Part shown: piece by piece, positions 17,484-26,492 of the stretch
Layout: every line of letters starts with the position of its first letter
How positions within the stretch are numbered: position 1 is the stretch's first letter
From: JAOAIV01 sp038849555
Lineage (GTDB): Archaea; Thermoproteota; Bathyarchaeia; Bathyarchaeales; Bathycorpusculaceae
Direction: 5' to 3'
NCBI GenBank assembly: GCA_038849555.1
Contig: JAWCMT010000001.1
Coordinates: 1-64,000, forward strand
Length of the DNA stretch: 64,000 bases
Notes under the pieces: generated by a model
Databases searched by the model: none
What the model was told of the DNA's origin: nothing
The model's input: the letters and a program-made list of their open reading frames with translations, nothing else
Program-made: the position numbers and the translations under genes

Positions 17484-19430
17484 ATGATAGTCGAAAACCC
17501 CTTTGCCGAATTCCGAAAGGAATGTGAAGCAGCATTAGCCCATGCAATAAAGAAGCTTTTACCTGAAGTTAAAATCGAAGCTTTCGCGTTTAATAAGCCG
17601 CCGAACCCGGAGTTTGGGCAACTTGCGTCTTCTTTGTGCTTTGAGCTTGCCAAGAAACTCAACCAGAAACCAGTTGAGCTAGCGGCGCATCTCGCTGGAG
17701 CCGTTGACAAGCGAAAGTTTACGTTAATTGAGAAGGTTTCGGCTGTTGGCGGCTACGTTAATTTTCATGTTGACTTCGCCAAGTTTTCTGCGTTAACTCT
17801 TCAATCGATAAGGCAGTATGGCGCAATGTACGGGTTTGTCAGAACGGAAAAACCGATGAAGATAATTGTTGAGCATACCAGCGTTAATCCGCTTCACCCA
17901 ATTCACATTGGGCAGGCGCGGAACCCCATGATAGGCGACGCGGTGGCGCGTATCCTCAGATATAGAGGGCACATGGTTTTCTGTCACTACTACATTGATG
18001 ATGTCGGCCGTCAATCTTCGGTTGTTGCCTACGGCTACGATAAACTTGGCAGACCACAACCAAATGAGAAAGCAGACCATTTTGTAGGCAAGATTTACAC
18101 GATAACTAGCTGCTTGGTTGAGCTTAATCGCTTGAGAAAAGAACTTGAGCGCGCAAAGGCGACCGCCCCGCCTGATGAGGTGGCGAAGATTACTAAGCAG
18201 ATTGACGAGTGGATGTCAATTGCCGCGGAGCTTAAAGAAAAGTTTCCATTGCTCTTTGAGAAGCTATTGGAGAAATTAGGCCAAGCTGAAGATGCCGAGG
18301 AAGAAATTAACAGGCTAAACCTCGCCTACGAAAACGGCCAGCCAGAGGCAATGAGGCTTGTGCGGGAAGTAAGCGAGTTGTGCCTTAAAGGTTTCATGGA
18401 AACACTGGAGCGTGTTGGGGTGCATTATGACTCTTGGGATTGGGAAAGCGACTTGGTATGGAACGGGCAGGTTTCTGAAGTTCTCCAAAGGCTAAAGGCA
18501 ACACCCTTTGTTTACACTGAAGGCGACGTTTTAGAGTTTGACGCAGAAAAGGTAGCGCGTACCTTCAAACTTAAGGCTAATTTAGGTTTAAGGGAGGATT
18601 ATGAAGTTCCACCTTTGACGCTCACGCGAGCGGATGGAACATCGCTTTACACAACACGCGATATCGCCTACACATTGCAGAAGTTTGACCGCGCGGATAA
18701 AGTGATAAACGTTATTGGCATGGAACAATCTCTGGCACAATTGCAGCTAAAGTTGGCGCTGCATGCTTTGGGCTACGGCAAATGCGCGGATAATCTGGTA
18801 CATTTCGCTTACAACCTTATCACACTACCTGGATATAAGATGTCTAGCAGGCGAGGGCGATACATAACTTTCGACGATGTGCTTGATGAAGCGGTTGAGC
18901 GGGCTTACTTGGAGGTTTCGAAGCGCTCTCCGCAATTGTCGGAGAAAGAAAAGCGCGAAATAGCCCGTTTCGTGGGCATCGGCGCTGTGCGCTACGCTCT
19001 CGTGGATGTTGACGCAGCTAAGCCTGTTGTTTTTACATGGGATAGAGTGCTGAACTTTGAAACTAACAGTGCGCCTTACGTGCAGTACACGCATGCCCGC
19101 GCATGCAGCATCCTCCGCAAAGCAGCAAAAGAACCAGCTGAAGCCGACTTCTCGCTTCTGAAGGAGTCGCTGGAACGTGAACTTGTGCTCTTGTTGGCGG
19201 GCTTTCCAGAAACCTTCATTGACGCCGCGGAATACTTGAAACCTAATTTAATCGCGGATTTCGCTAATGCATTGGCAGACAAGTTTAACACCTTCTATAA
19301 CGCGTTACCCGTCATAAAAGCGGAACCGCAAGCGCTCAGCAACGCCCGACTTGCCTTAACCGACGCGATAAGAATTGTGCTCCATAACGCGTTAAACATA
19401 ATCGGCGTAGTAGCACCAGAAAAAATGTAA
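17484..19430 (+). CDS. argS: Arginyl-tRNA synthetase
   Basis: Class I aminoacyl-tRNA synthetase charging tRNA-Arg, 648 residues. It has the N-terminal Add1 domain (about 1-110), the HIGH-type motif as HIGQ in VNPLHPIHIGQARN, a KMSK-type motif as KMSSRRG, and the C-terminal DALR anticodon-binding domain (from about residue 520, with NSAPYVQYTHARACSIL just before). The open frame can be read from TTG 17469, but GGAG at 17471-17474 overlaps that codon and sits nine bases before ATG 17484, so the ATG is the better start. A charged coiled-coil insertion lies around residues 210-290. Confidence 0.96.
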   Translation: MIVENPFAEFRKECEAALAHAIKKLLPEVKIEAFAFNKPPNPEFGQLASSLCFELAKKLNQKPVELAAHLAGAVDKRKFTLIEKVSAVGGYVNFHVDFAKFSALTLQSIRQYGAMYGFVRTEKPMKIIVEHTSVNPLHPIHIGQARNPMIGDAVARILRYRGHMVFCHYYIDDVGRQSSVVAYGYDKLGRPQPNEKADHFVGKIYTITSCLVELNRLRKELERAKATAPPDEVAKITKQIDEWMSIAAELKEKFPLLFEKLLEKLGQAEDAEEEINRLNLAYENGQPEAMRLVREVSELCLKGFMETLERVGVHYDSWDWESDLVWNGQVSEVLQRLKATPFVYTEGDVLEFDAEKVARTFKLKANLGLREDYEVPPLTLTRADGTSLYTTRDIAYTLQKFDRADKVINVIGMEQSLAQLQLKLALHALGYGKCADNLVHFAYNLITLPGYKMSSRRGRYITFDDVLDEAVERAYLEVSKRSPQLSEKEKREIARFVGIGAVRYALVDVDAAKPVVFTWDRVLNFETNSAPYVQYTHARACSILRKAAKEPAEADFSLLKESLERELVLLLAGFPETFIDAAEYLKPNLIADFANALADKFNTFYNALPVIKAEPQALSNARLALTDAIRIVLHNALNIIGVVAPEKM

Positions 19431-19653
19431 AGCAGCGCTTTCCAATTTTAAAAATGCCACGCTAATTGGCGCATCACGTGATGACAGCCGATAGACCCCT
19501 CGATTTAGAGAGGCGACTATCTGCTAAGGAGTTAGAAGGCGGATAATTGCATGATTATTTGCTTGTTTCCATGAACAGCCTAATCATTGATTATAACAAC
19601 AAGGCCAAATATGCAAGGCATTAAAGACAAGCAGAGTATTCAGAAACCATAAA
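19431..19653. other. Non-coding region after argS with a hairpin
   Basis: No gene is seen in this half of the 450-base gap between argS and ilvB. It contains an imperfect hairpin at 19490-19521: GATAG/CTATC outer stem, internal loop, then CCTC/GAGG around GATTTAGA. No T-tract follows, so it is not a clear terminator. No tRNA or complete C/D-box pattern is visible. Confidence 0.4.
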
Positions 19654-19664
19654 CTTTTTAAATA
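19654..19664 (+). promoter_or_regulatory. TATA element of the ilv-leu-pheA operon
   Basis: CTTTTTAAATA is the best TATA candidate upstream of ilvB. Transcription would start near 19684, giving an unusually long leader of about 200 bases before the ilvB ATG. Confidence 0.5.
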
Positions 19665-19711
19665 CATGAACAGTAGTCTTTACGGAACGTTTCACGGAGG
19701 CAAAAAATATA

Positions 19712-19771
19712 GTGAGGGATCGCCACCTCAATAGCTGGGATCGTCGGGTACCGACAGAGTGTTTTATTTAG
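19712..19771 (+). CDS. Possible 19-residue leader ORF in the ilvB leader
   Basis: A GTG-started frame encoding MRDRHLNSWDRRVPTECFI ends in TAG within the predicted leader. A strong GGAGG (19696-19700) lies 11 bases before the GTG, a somewhat long spacing. The peptide has single Leu, Val and Ile codons and no run of branched-chain codons, so classical attenuation is not obvious. A hairpin GTCGG/CCGAC (19743-19755) lies inside it, and a longer TTTATTT/AAATAAA stem begins near its end. Coding status is uncertain. Confidence 0.3.
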   Translation: MRDRHLNSWDRRVPTECFI

Positions 19772-19881
19772 CCTATGCTTTATCGCCGCCGTGACAGCGA
19801 CAAATAAATTCTGCACTTGCAATCCGTTAAGGCAAACGCATAGTAATATTTCTAAACAGGAAAAAGGAGTATCAGAAGAAA

Positions 19882-21594
19882 ATGGCTACAGCTAAAATGA
19901 CCGGCGCAAACGCGCTGCTCCAAGCCCTAGAACGCCAAGGCGTCAAGCACATCTTCGGCATCCTAGGCGGCGCCATACTACCCGTGTACGATGAGTTGTG
20001 CCGCCACCCGAAACTGAGGCATATACTGGCTAGACATGAACAGTGCGCTGCACATGCCGCTGACGGCTACGCACGTGCTTCAGGCAGACCAGGCGTCTGC
20101 TTCGCCACCAGCGGTCCAGGCGCCACCAACCTAGTCACGGGCATAGCGAATGCGCATATGGATTCCTCTCCTGTCATAGCCATTACAGGCCAGGTTCCAT
20201 CCGTTAGTGTCAACAGCAGCTATGTGATAGGCAGAGACGCTTTCCAAGAAGCAGACATCATTGGCATTACTACGCCTATAACCAAATACAATCATCAAGT
20301 GCGCTCGGCTGCTGAGATTCCGTGGGCAGTAAATGCGGCTTTTTACATTGCCACAACTGGAAGACCAGGTCCTGTGTTGATAGATGTGCCTAAAAATGTG
20401 CAAACCGAAGTCGCCGAAGTTAGTTTCGACGGCAAAATTGATTTACGTGGCTACCGTCTTGCAGGTGCGCCGCATCCGTTGCAGATACGCAAAGCCGTCG
20501 AGCTACTGGTGGAAGCGGAGCGGCCCATCATCCTAGCGGGCGGCGGCGTCATAACAGCAAACGCCTCAGACGAGCTGCTGACGGTGGCAGAGCTGCTTCT
20601 GGCGCCTGTAGCTACGACGTTTATGGGTAAAGGCAGCTTCCCGGAGATACATCCGCTTAGTTTGGGCAATATTGGTATGCATGGCAATCCGCTTGCTAAC
20701 AAGATGCTGCTGGAGGCGGACGTGCTCTTAGCAGTGGGCACCAGATTTGCCGACCGCGCTACAGGCAACTTAGACTCGTTCTGCCCTGAAGCCAAAAAAA
20801 TCCACATCGACATCGACGCCGCGGAAATCGGCAAAAACATCGAAGTTGACGTGCCCATCGTAGCCGACGCGAAACAAGCGCTAAGCGCAATATATGAGCG
20901 GCTAATCAAGCAGGTTAAAAAGAAAACAGACAGCCCATGGCTTCAACGCATCAACGAGGCGAAGAAATTGCTGAATCCCCCGGAAAAAGCGGAAGACGGC
21001 GAGTTGAAACCTAAGCGGCTGCTGCAAACTCTGCGCAAGCTACTACCCGAAAGCGCAATCGTAACCACGGAAGTTGGGCAGAACCAGATGTGGGCAGCGC
21101 TCTACTTCAAAGCCTTGAAGCCACGTACATTCATAAGCAGCGGCGGACTAGGCACAATGGGCTTCGGCTTCCCCGCGGCAATAGGCGCCAAAACCGCTTG
21201 CCCCGACAGGCACGTGGTGGACATTGCAGGCGACGGCAGTTTCATCATGACCGAGCAGGAGCTAGCATGCAGCGTAATAGAGGACATTCCTGTGACAGTC
21301 ATCGTCCTCAACAACGGCGTCCTCGGCATGGTCGCCCAGTGGCAACGCCTATTCTACAAGAAAAGATACATGGCAGTAAAGCTCGGCAGGTCACCTGACT
21401 TCGTCAAGCTGGCAGAAGCATACGGCGCACAGGGCTTCCGCGTCGAATCAAACGCTGAATTCGAAAAGGCCGTTAAGCAAGCATTAAAGAGCACGGTAAC
21501 CACGGTCATAGATGTGCCCATAAACTCAGAAGAGGATGTGGCGCCAATGGTGCCTCCGGGATGCGGCTTAGGCCAGCAGATAGGTGATTATTGA
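19882..21594 (+). CDS. ilvB: Acetolactate synthase large subunit
   Basis: Thiamine-diphosphate enzyme that condenses two pyruvates (or pyruvate with 2-oxobutyrate), the first common step of branched-chain amino-acid synthesis. Its 570 residues are full length. The catalytic Glu lies in ARHEQCAAHAADGYARASG (about residues 50-68), the FAD/middle domain at about 190-340, and the ThDP-Mg motif GDGSFIMTEQELACSV (about 451-466) is followed by VLNN. AAAGGAG lies 12 bases before the ATG. It heads an operon with ilvN, leuCDBA and pheA; ilvC and ilvD are not in the window. Confidence 0.96.
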   Translation: MATAKMTGANALLQALERQGVKHIFGILGGAILPVYDELCRHPKLRHILARHEQCAAHAADGYARASGRPGVCFATSGPGATNLVTGIANAHMDSSPVIAITGQVPSVSVNSSYVIGRDAFQEADIIGITTPITKYNHQVRSAAEIPWAVNAAFYIATTGRPGPVLIDVPKNVQTEVAEVSFDGKIDLRGYRLAGAPHPLQIRKAVELLVEAERPIILAGGGVITANASDELLTVAELLLAPVATTFMGKGSFPEIHPLSLGNIGMHGNPLANKMLLEADVLLAVGTRFADRATGNLDSFCPEAKKIHIDIDAAEIGKNIEVDVPIVADAKQALSAIYERLIKQVKKKTDSPWLQRINEAKKLLNPPEKAEDGELKPKRLLQTLRKLLPESAIVTTEVGQNQMWAALYFKALKPRTFISSGGLGTMGFGFPAAIGAKTACPDRHVVDIAGDGSFIMTEQELACSVIEDIPVTVIVLNNGVLGMVAQWQRLFYKKRYMAVKLGRSPDFVKLAEAYGAQGFRVESNAEFEKAVKQALKSTVTTVIDVPINSEEDVAPMVPPGCGLGQQIGDY

Positions 21595-22109
21595 TGGAAA
21601 ACAATCAGAAAACCATTGTTATCGCGGCCCTTGTTGAGAATAAGCCAGGTGTACTTCATAGCGTAGCCAACATGTTTAGGCGCAGAAATTTTAACATAGA
21701 AAGCATAACTGTCGGCCACACCGAGCAGAAAGGCGTAGCAAGGATGACAATAACTGTTAGTGGCGACGAAAAAACCCTTGAGCAAGTAGTCAAACAAATG
21801 AACAAGCTAATCGACGTAATCAAAGTTGGCAGACTGGAGCCAGAAAACATAGTAAGCCGCGAGCTGGCGCTTATCAAAGTAAACGCGCCTGACGCGAAAA
21901 CGCGCACGGACATAATAAACTGCGTCGAAGTCTTCAGAGGACACATAATTGACGTCTCTCCGGAAACCTTGATAGTAGAGATTACTGGTACATCTGACAA
22001 GATAGAAGCCTTCCTGAACCTCATGAAACCTTACGGCATAATAGAGCTCGCCCGAACAGGCGTAACTGCACTAGCACGTGGATTACACTCAATTAGAATC
22101 GAAGAGTGA
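21594..22109 (+). CDS. ilvN: Acetolactate synthase regulatory small subunit
   Basis: The regulatory partner of IlvB, 171 residues. An N-terminal ACT domain (VIAALVENKPGVLHSVANMFRRRNFNIESITVG, about 6-38) senses valine in this family, followed by the C-terminal small-subunit domain (from about 90). The ATG at 21594 overlaps the ilvB stop as TGATG, indicating coupled translation. A TTG one codon upstream is possible but less likely. Confidence 0.95.
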   Translation: MENNQKTIVIAALVENKPGVLHSVANMFRRRNFNIESITVGHTEQKGVARMTITVSGDEKTLEQVVKQMNKLIDVIKVGRLEPENIVSRELALIKVNAPDAKTRTDIINCVEVFRGHIIDVSPETLIVEITGTSDKIEAFLNLMKPYGIIELARTGVTALARGLHSIRIEE

Positions 22110-22163
22110 AAGCAACCCATTTTCCACACCCAGTTTAAAGTGACATTAATGGAGTATGAAAAC

Positions 22164-23438
22164 ATGAACATAACCGAGAAAATCCTAGCCAAAGCATCAA
22201 ACAAGAAAGAAGTGCATCCAGGCGAAATAGTAGACGCCAACGTTGACATGGTAATGGTTCATGACTTAACCGGGCCATTAGCCATCGAAGCCTTCAAACG
22301 TATAGGCGTCAAACGCGTCTGGGACAACCAAAAAATAGTGATAATCCTCGACCATCAGGTGCCCGCGGAATCCGTCAAAGCAGCAGAACTGCACAAAATG
22401 CTACGTCAATTCGCTAAAGAGCAGAAAATCCGACTCTACGACGTAGGAAGAGGCGGCATATGCCATCAAGTCATGCCTGAAAAAGGACATGTGGTGCCAG
22501 GAACCGTCATCCTGGGCGCAGATTCGCACACTTGCACTTACGGAGCCTTCGGCGCCTTCGCAACAGGCATAGGCTCAACAGAAGCCGCGGCGGTTTTCGC
22601 CACAGGCAAAATCTGGCTAAAAGTGCCTGAAGCCATTAAAATAAACGTCACAGGCCAATTCCAGAAGTACGTGGCGCCTAAAGACTTGATTCTGCATATA
22701 ATTGGCAAGTTGGGCGTTGACGGAGCAACATACAAAAGCGTCGAGTTCACTGGGCCAACTATACGCGGAATGAGCATAGCTGGCAGAATGACCTTATGTA
22801 ACATGACTGTGGAGATGGGCGGCAAAAACGGCATAGTCGAGCCAGACGAAGCCACACGCAAATTCTTAGAAGGCAGAACAACCAAGCCGCTGCCGCCTTT
22901 AGAGCACTTAAAGAGCGACGCAGACGCAGAATATGAGAAAGTCATAGACATTGACGTGACAGATTTAACGCCGCAAGTTGCGTATCCCGCATCGGTGGAC
23001 AACGTGAAACCTGCCTCGGAAATGAGTAACGTGCAGGTGGAGCAGGCCTTCATAGGCTCCTGCACCAACGGCAGAATTGAAGACCTACGCGTAGCAGCGG
23101 AAATCCTGAAAGGAAGAAAAATCAAAGAAAGCGTGAGAACGCTGGTGATTCCCGCTTCGCAGGAAGTTTACTTGCAAGCGCTAAAGGAAGGGCTGGTAGA
23201 AGTTTTCACGGAAGCAGGCGCCATGGTATGCGGCTCCACATGTGGTCCATGCCTAGGCGGACACATAGGATTATTGGCTGCGGGCGAAACATGCATTAGC
23301 ACTTCGAACAGAAACTTCATAGGCAGAATGGGCAGCAAAGAAGCAAACGTTTATCTGGCGTCTCCAGCCACGGTTGCTGCATCTGCCATAACCGGAAGAA
23401 TAACGGATCCACGTGAACTGGAGGGAAACAAGGCATGA
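22164..23438 (+). CDS. leuC: 3-isopropylmalate dehydratase large subunit (LeuC/HacA family)
   Basis: Aconitase-family 4Fe-4S hydro-lyase large subunit, 424 residues, archaeal short type. Cluster ligands are visible in GSCTNGRIEDL and CGSTCGPCLGG, and the GADSHTCTYGAFG block is conserved. It isomerises 2- to 3-isopropylmalate; paralogues do the same for citramalate or homocitrate. The frame extends to GTG 22140, but GGAG (22151-22154) nine bases before ATG 22164 and the family start MNITEKILAKAS favour the ATG. Overlaps leuD by four bases (ATGA). Confidence 0.93.
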   Translation: MNITEKILAKASNKKEVHPGEIVDANVDMVMVHDLTGPLAIEAFKRIGVKRVWDNQKIVIILDHQVPAESVKAAELHKMLRQFAKEQKIRLYDVGRGGICHQVMPEKGHVVPGTVILGADSHTCTYGAFGAFATGIGSTEAAAVFATGKIWLKVPEAIKINVTGQFQKYVAPKDLILHIIGKLGVDGATYKSVEFTGPTIRGMSIAGRMTLCNMTVEMGGKNGIVEPDEATRKFLEGRTTKPLPPLEHLKSDADAEYEKVIDIDVTDLTPQVAYPASVDNVKPASEMSNVQVEQAFIGSCTNGRIEDLRVAAEILKGRKIKESVRTLVIPASQEVYLQALKEGLVEVFTEAGAMVCGSTCGPCLGGHIGLLAAGETCISTSNRNFIGRMGSKEANVYLASPATVAASAITGRITDPRELEGNKA

Positions 23439-23932
23439 AAGCAGCAGGGAAAGCAGTAAAATTTGGAAATAATGTTGACACAGACGTGATTCTGCCAGGA
23501 AAATACCTCGTGCTAACAGACCCGCATGAGCTGGCAAAACACGCCATGGAAGGTTTAAACCCAGCTTTCCCAGAGAAAGCCAAAGCAGGCGTCATAGTGG
23601 TCGGAGGCAGAAACTTCGGCTGCGGCTCCAGCCGGGAGCAAGCGCCCTTAGCCCTGAAATACGCAGGCGTCAAATGCGTGCTTGCAGAATCGTTTGCGCG
23701 CATCTTCTTCCGAAACGCCATAAACATCGGCCTGCCCATAAGCGAATGCAAAGGAATAGCCACTGCCGTGGAAAATGGCGATGAACTCGTCGTGGATCTT
23801 GAAGCAGGAATGGTGCAAAATCTCACAAAGAAGCGAAGTCTTCAAGTAACAAAGTTACCACCATTCATATTGGAAATATTATCGGATGGAGGATTAATAG
23901 AAAACCTACGAAGGAGATTGAAAACAAAATGA
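23435..23932 (+). CDS. leuD: 3-isopropylmalate dehydratase small subunit
   Basis: The small swivelling subunit of the LeuCD dehydratase, 165 residues, ordinary for archaea. VKFGNNVDTDVILPGKYL at the N-terminus and the substrate-binding loop NFGCGSSREQAPLALK (about 69-84) are diagnostic. Start and stop overlap leuC and leuB (ATGA both times), and GGAGGG precedes the ATG inside leuC. Confidence 0.95.
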   Translation: MKAAGKAVKFGNNVDTDVILPGKYLVLTDPHELAKHAMEGLNPAFPEKAKAGVIVVGGRNFGCGSSREQAPLALKYAGVKCVLAESFARIFFRNAINIGLPISECKGIATAVENGDELVVDLEAGMVQNLTKKRSLQVTKLPPFILEILSDGGLIENLRRRLKTK

Positions 23933-24957
23933 ACGCATACAAAATTTCCCTTATCGAAGGAGACGGCATAGGCCCGGAGCTAACCGAGGCTACCCTGAAG
24001 GTGCTGGAGGCAGCGCAGAAAAACTTTGGCATAAAACTGGAAATCATCGAGGCAGAAGCAGGCGACACATGCTTTCAGAAAAGGGGCGTAGCCCTGCCTG
24101 AGGAGAGCATACAGAAAATCAAGGCGTCCCATGCGTGTTTGAAGGGGCCGGTGGGAGAAACCGCCGCCGATGTCATAGTGAGGCTCAGGCTCATGTTTGA
24201 CCTCTACGCTAATCTTCGCCCAATAAAGTCGTATCCAGCAGTTGCAGTTGCAAGGCCAGACATTGACATGATTTTTGTAAGAGAGAACACCGAGGACGTT
24301 TACAAGGGACAAGAGTTCACTATAGGCAACGACACAACAATATGCTTGAGAGTAATCACGCGAAGAGCTTGCGAACGCATAGCCAAAAAAGCCTTTGAGA
24401 TTGCAAGGCGCCGCAACGGCAAAAAGAAAGTAACCGCCATACACAAAGCAAACGTTATGCGTGTTACCGACGGCCTATTCGCAAGCGTCTGTCGAGAAAC
24501 CGCCAAGCAGTACCCAGATATAGCCTTTAACGAGCTTTACGTGGACGCTGCAGCCATGCGGTTGATAAAAGAGCCACAGACCTTAGATGTGCTGCTTACC
24601 CCAAACATGTTCGGTGACATCCTCTCCGATGAGGCAGCGCAACTAATCGGTGGCTTAGGCATGGCGCCTGGCGCCAACATAGGCGATAATTTCGCGCTTT
24701 TTGAGCCCATTCATGGCTCGGCGCCGAACAGGGCTGGAAAGCAAACAGCGAACCCCATATCCATGATATTAGCGGCGAAGATGATGCTGGATTGGCTGGG
24801 TGAACGCTACAGCGACCATAGATGCATAGAAGCAGCAGAAGCCATAGAAAACGGCGTGGTAAAAACTCTCCGTGAGGGACCAACTGTTCCAGACTTCGGC
24901 GGAAACGCCACAACCTTGAAAATGGCGGAAGCAATAGCCGCAGCCCTAAAAGCCTAA
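23929..24957 (+). CDS. leuB: 3-isopropylmalate dehydrogenase (isocitrate/isopropylmalate family)
   Basis: NAD-dependent oxidative decarboxylase of the leucine pathway, 342 residues. EGDGIGPELT starts the protein. The substrate loop is RLRLMFDLYANLRPIKSYP (about 86-104), VRENTEDVYKGQE marks the active site, and NMFGDILSDEAAQLIGGLGMAPGANIG is the family signature with the metal-binding Asp. Substrate assignment as isopropylmalate rests on the leuCD/leuA neighbours; homoisocitrate or methylmalate forms look alike. Confidence 0.92.
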   Translation: MNAYKISLIEGDGIGPELTEATLKVLEAAQKNFGIKLEIIEAEAGDTCFQKRGVALPEESIQKIKASHACLKGPVGETAADVIVRLRLMFDLYANLRPIKSYPAVAVARPDIDMIFVRENTEDVYKGQEFTIGNDTTICLRVITRRACERIAKKAFEIARRRNGKKKVTAIHKANVMRVTDGLFASVCRETAKQYPDIAFNELYVDAAAMRLIKEPQTLDVLLTPNMFGDILSDEAAQLIGGLGMAPGANIGDNFALFEPIHGSAPNRAGKQTANPISMILAAKMMLDWLGERYSDHRCIEAAEAIENGVVKTLREGPTVPDFGGNATTLKMAEAIAAALKA

Positions 24958-24971
24958 GGGATGATCAAGGC

Positions 24972-26492
24972 ATGGCGCAGGGCTCAGGGTACATACGAAT
25001 CTTTGACACAACGCTGAGAGATGGCGAGCAGACGCCAGGCGTATCGCTGATGCCGGAAGAAAAGCTTGAGATTGCGCGGCAACTGAGCAAACTAGGCGTC
25101 AACGTAATCGAGGCTGGTTCGCCAATGTCTTCTGAAGGCGAAAAGCGTGTTGTCAAGGAAATAGCCAAAGCGGGTTTAAGCGCTGAGATCTGCGCCTTGG
25201 CACGCGCCACACGGAGTGACATAGACGACGCAATCGACTGCGATGTCGACATTGTGCACACGTTCATTCCAACTTCTCCGGTGCAGATGAAGTATGCCGT
25301 AGGCTTAAGCCCTGAGCAGGTGGTAGCCGCCACTGTGGACGCTGTTGAATATGTGAAAAAGCACGGTGTGAAATGCGAGTTTTCACCCATGGATGCTACT
25401 AGGTCTGAATTGGACTTTCTGAAGCAGGTGTGCAGAGCCGCGGAGCAAGCAGGCGCAGACATGATAAACATTCCGGACACCGTGGGCATAATGACGCCGC
25501 GGAGCATGCGCCAGCTTATCGAAGAACTTAGAAAAGAGCTTAAGGTGCCTATTAGCATTCACTGCCATGATGATTTCGGCATGGCTGTGGCGAACTCGCT
25601 GGCAGCCGTTGAAGCAGGCGCCACACAAGTGCACGTTACAGTAAACGGGTTAGGCGAGAGAGCAGGTAATGCAGCTTTAGAAGAAGTGGTTATGGCTTTG
25701 CATGCCATTTACAAGCTTAAAACAGGCATTAAAACACGTTTACTCTATAGCACTTCCAGATTAGTGGCTACCTTAACTGGTGTTATTGTTCAGCCGAACA
25801 AGGCGATTGTGGGCGAAAACGCTTTTGCCCATGAGTCAGGCATCCATACGCGCGGCGTAACTGTTAAGCCCTTAACCTTCGAGCCCATAGAACCTGAGCT
25901 TGTGGGTCGCACAAGGAAGCTTGTTGCAGGCAAGCTTGCTGGAACACGCGGCATTAAGGCGGAACTCGAAGAGGTCGGCATACACCCAACGGAAGAGCAA
26001 TTAAAGGAGATTGTTCGCCGAGTTAAAGAGCTAGGTGACAAAGGCAAGATGGTGACCGACGCAGATTTGCTTGCGTTGGCGTCCGCGGTTATGGGCGAGG
26101 TTATCCCTGAAGAAAAGATTGTGGACTTATGCGATATGGCTGTGATAACAGGAATCAAAGTTATTCCCACGGCGTCTGTAAGGCTGGTGTTGGATGGCAA
26201 GGAATACATTGCTGCTGAAACAGGCGTAGGCCCGGTAGACGCTGCACTGAAGGCTATACAGAAGCTTACGAACAGCTTGGCAAAGATTAAATTGAACGAG
26301 TACCGCCTTGAGGCGATTACAGGCGGCTCCAACGCCGTAGCAGAAGTAATAATAAAAGTTGAAGATGAAAAGGGCCATGTGGTTTCAGCGCGCGCGGCAA
26401 GGGAAGACATTGTCATGGCAAGCGTTGAGGCAATGCTTAATGGCATAAACAAGTGCTTGATTAAACAAAGGAAGCAGGGAAATAAACAATGA
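24972..26492 (+). CDS. leuA: 2-isopropylmalate synthase (LeuA family)
   Basis: HMGL-like TIM-barrel condensing enzyme with the C-terminal regulatory domain, 506 residues. DTTLRDGEQTPGV at 13-25, the metal ligands in HCHDDFGMA and GLGERAGN are the family motifs. The C-terminal leucine-sensing domain contains GVGPVDAALKAIQKL (about 420-434). It joins acetyl-CoA to 2-oxoisovalerate, but citramalate synthases with the same domains exist in archaea, so the substrate is set by context. The stop overlaps the pheA start (ATGA). Confidence 0.9.
   Translation: MAQGSGYIRIFDTTLRDGEQTPGVSLMPEEKLEIARQLSKLGVNVIEAGSPMSSEGEKRVVKEIAKAGLSAEICALARATRSDIDDAIDCDVDIVHTFIPTSPVQMKYAVGLSPEQVVAATVDAVEYVKKHGVKCEFSPMDATRSELDFLKQVCRAAEQAGADMINIPDTVGIMTPRSMRQLIEELRKELKVPISIHCHDDFGMAVANSLAAVEAGATQVHVTVNGLGERAGNAALEEVVMALHAIYKLKTGIKTRLLYSTSRLVATLTGVIVQPNKAIVGENAFAHESGIHTRGVTVKPLTFEPIEPELVGRTRKLVAGKLAGTRGIKAELEEVGIHPTEEQLKEIVRRVKELGDKGKMVTDADLLALASAVMGEVIPEEKIVDLCDMAVITGIKVIPTASVRLVLDGKEYIAAETGVGPVDAALKAIQKLTNSLAKIKLNEYRLEAITGGSNAVAEVIIKVEDEKGHVVSARAAREDIVMASVEAMLNGINKCLIKQRKQGNKQ

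Noticed and set aside
19478..19545. Possible C/D-box guide RNA (GTGATGA at 19478-19484)
   Set aside because: A C box is present but no CTGA D or D' box follows at a suitable distance.
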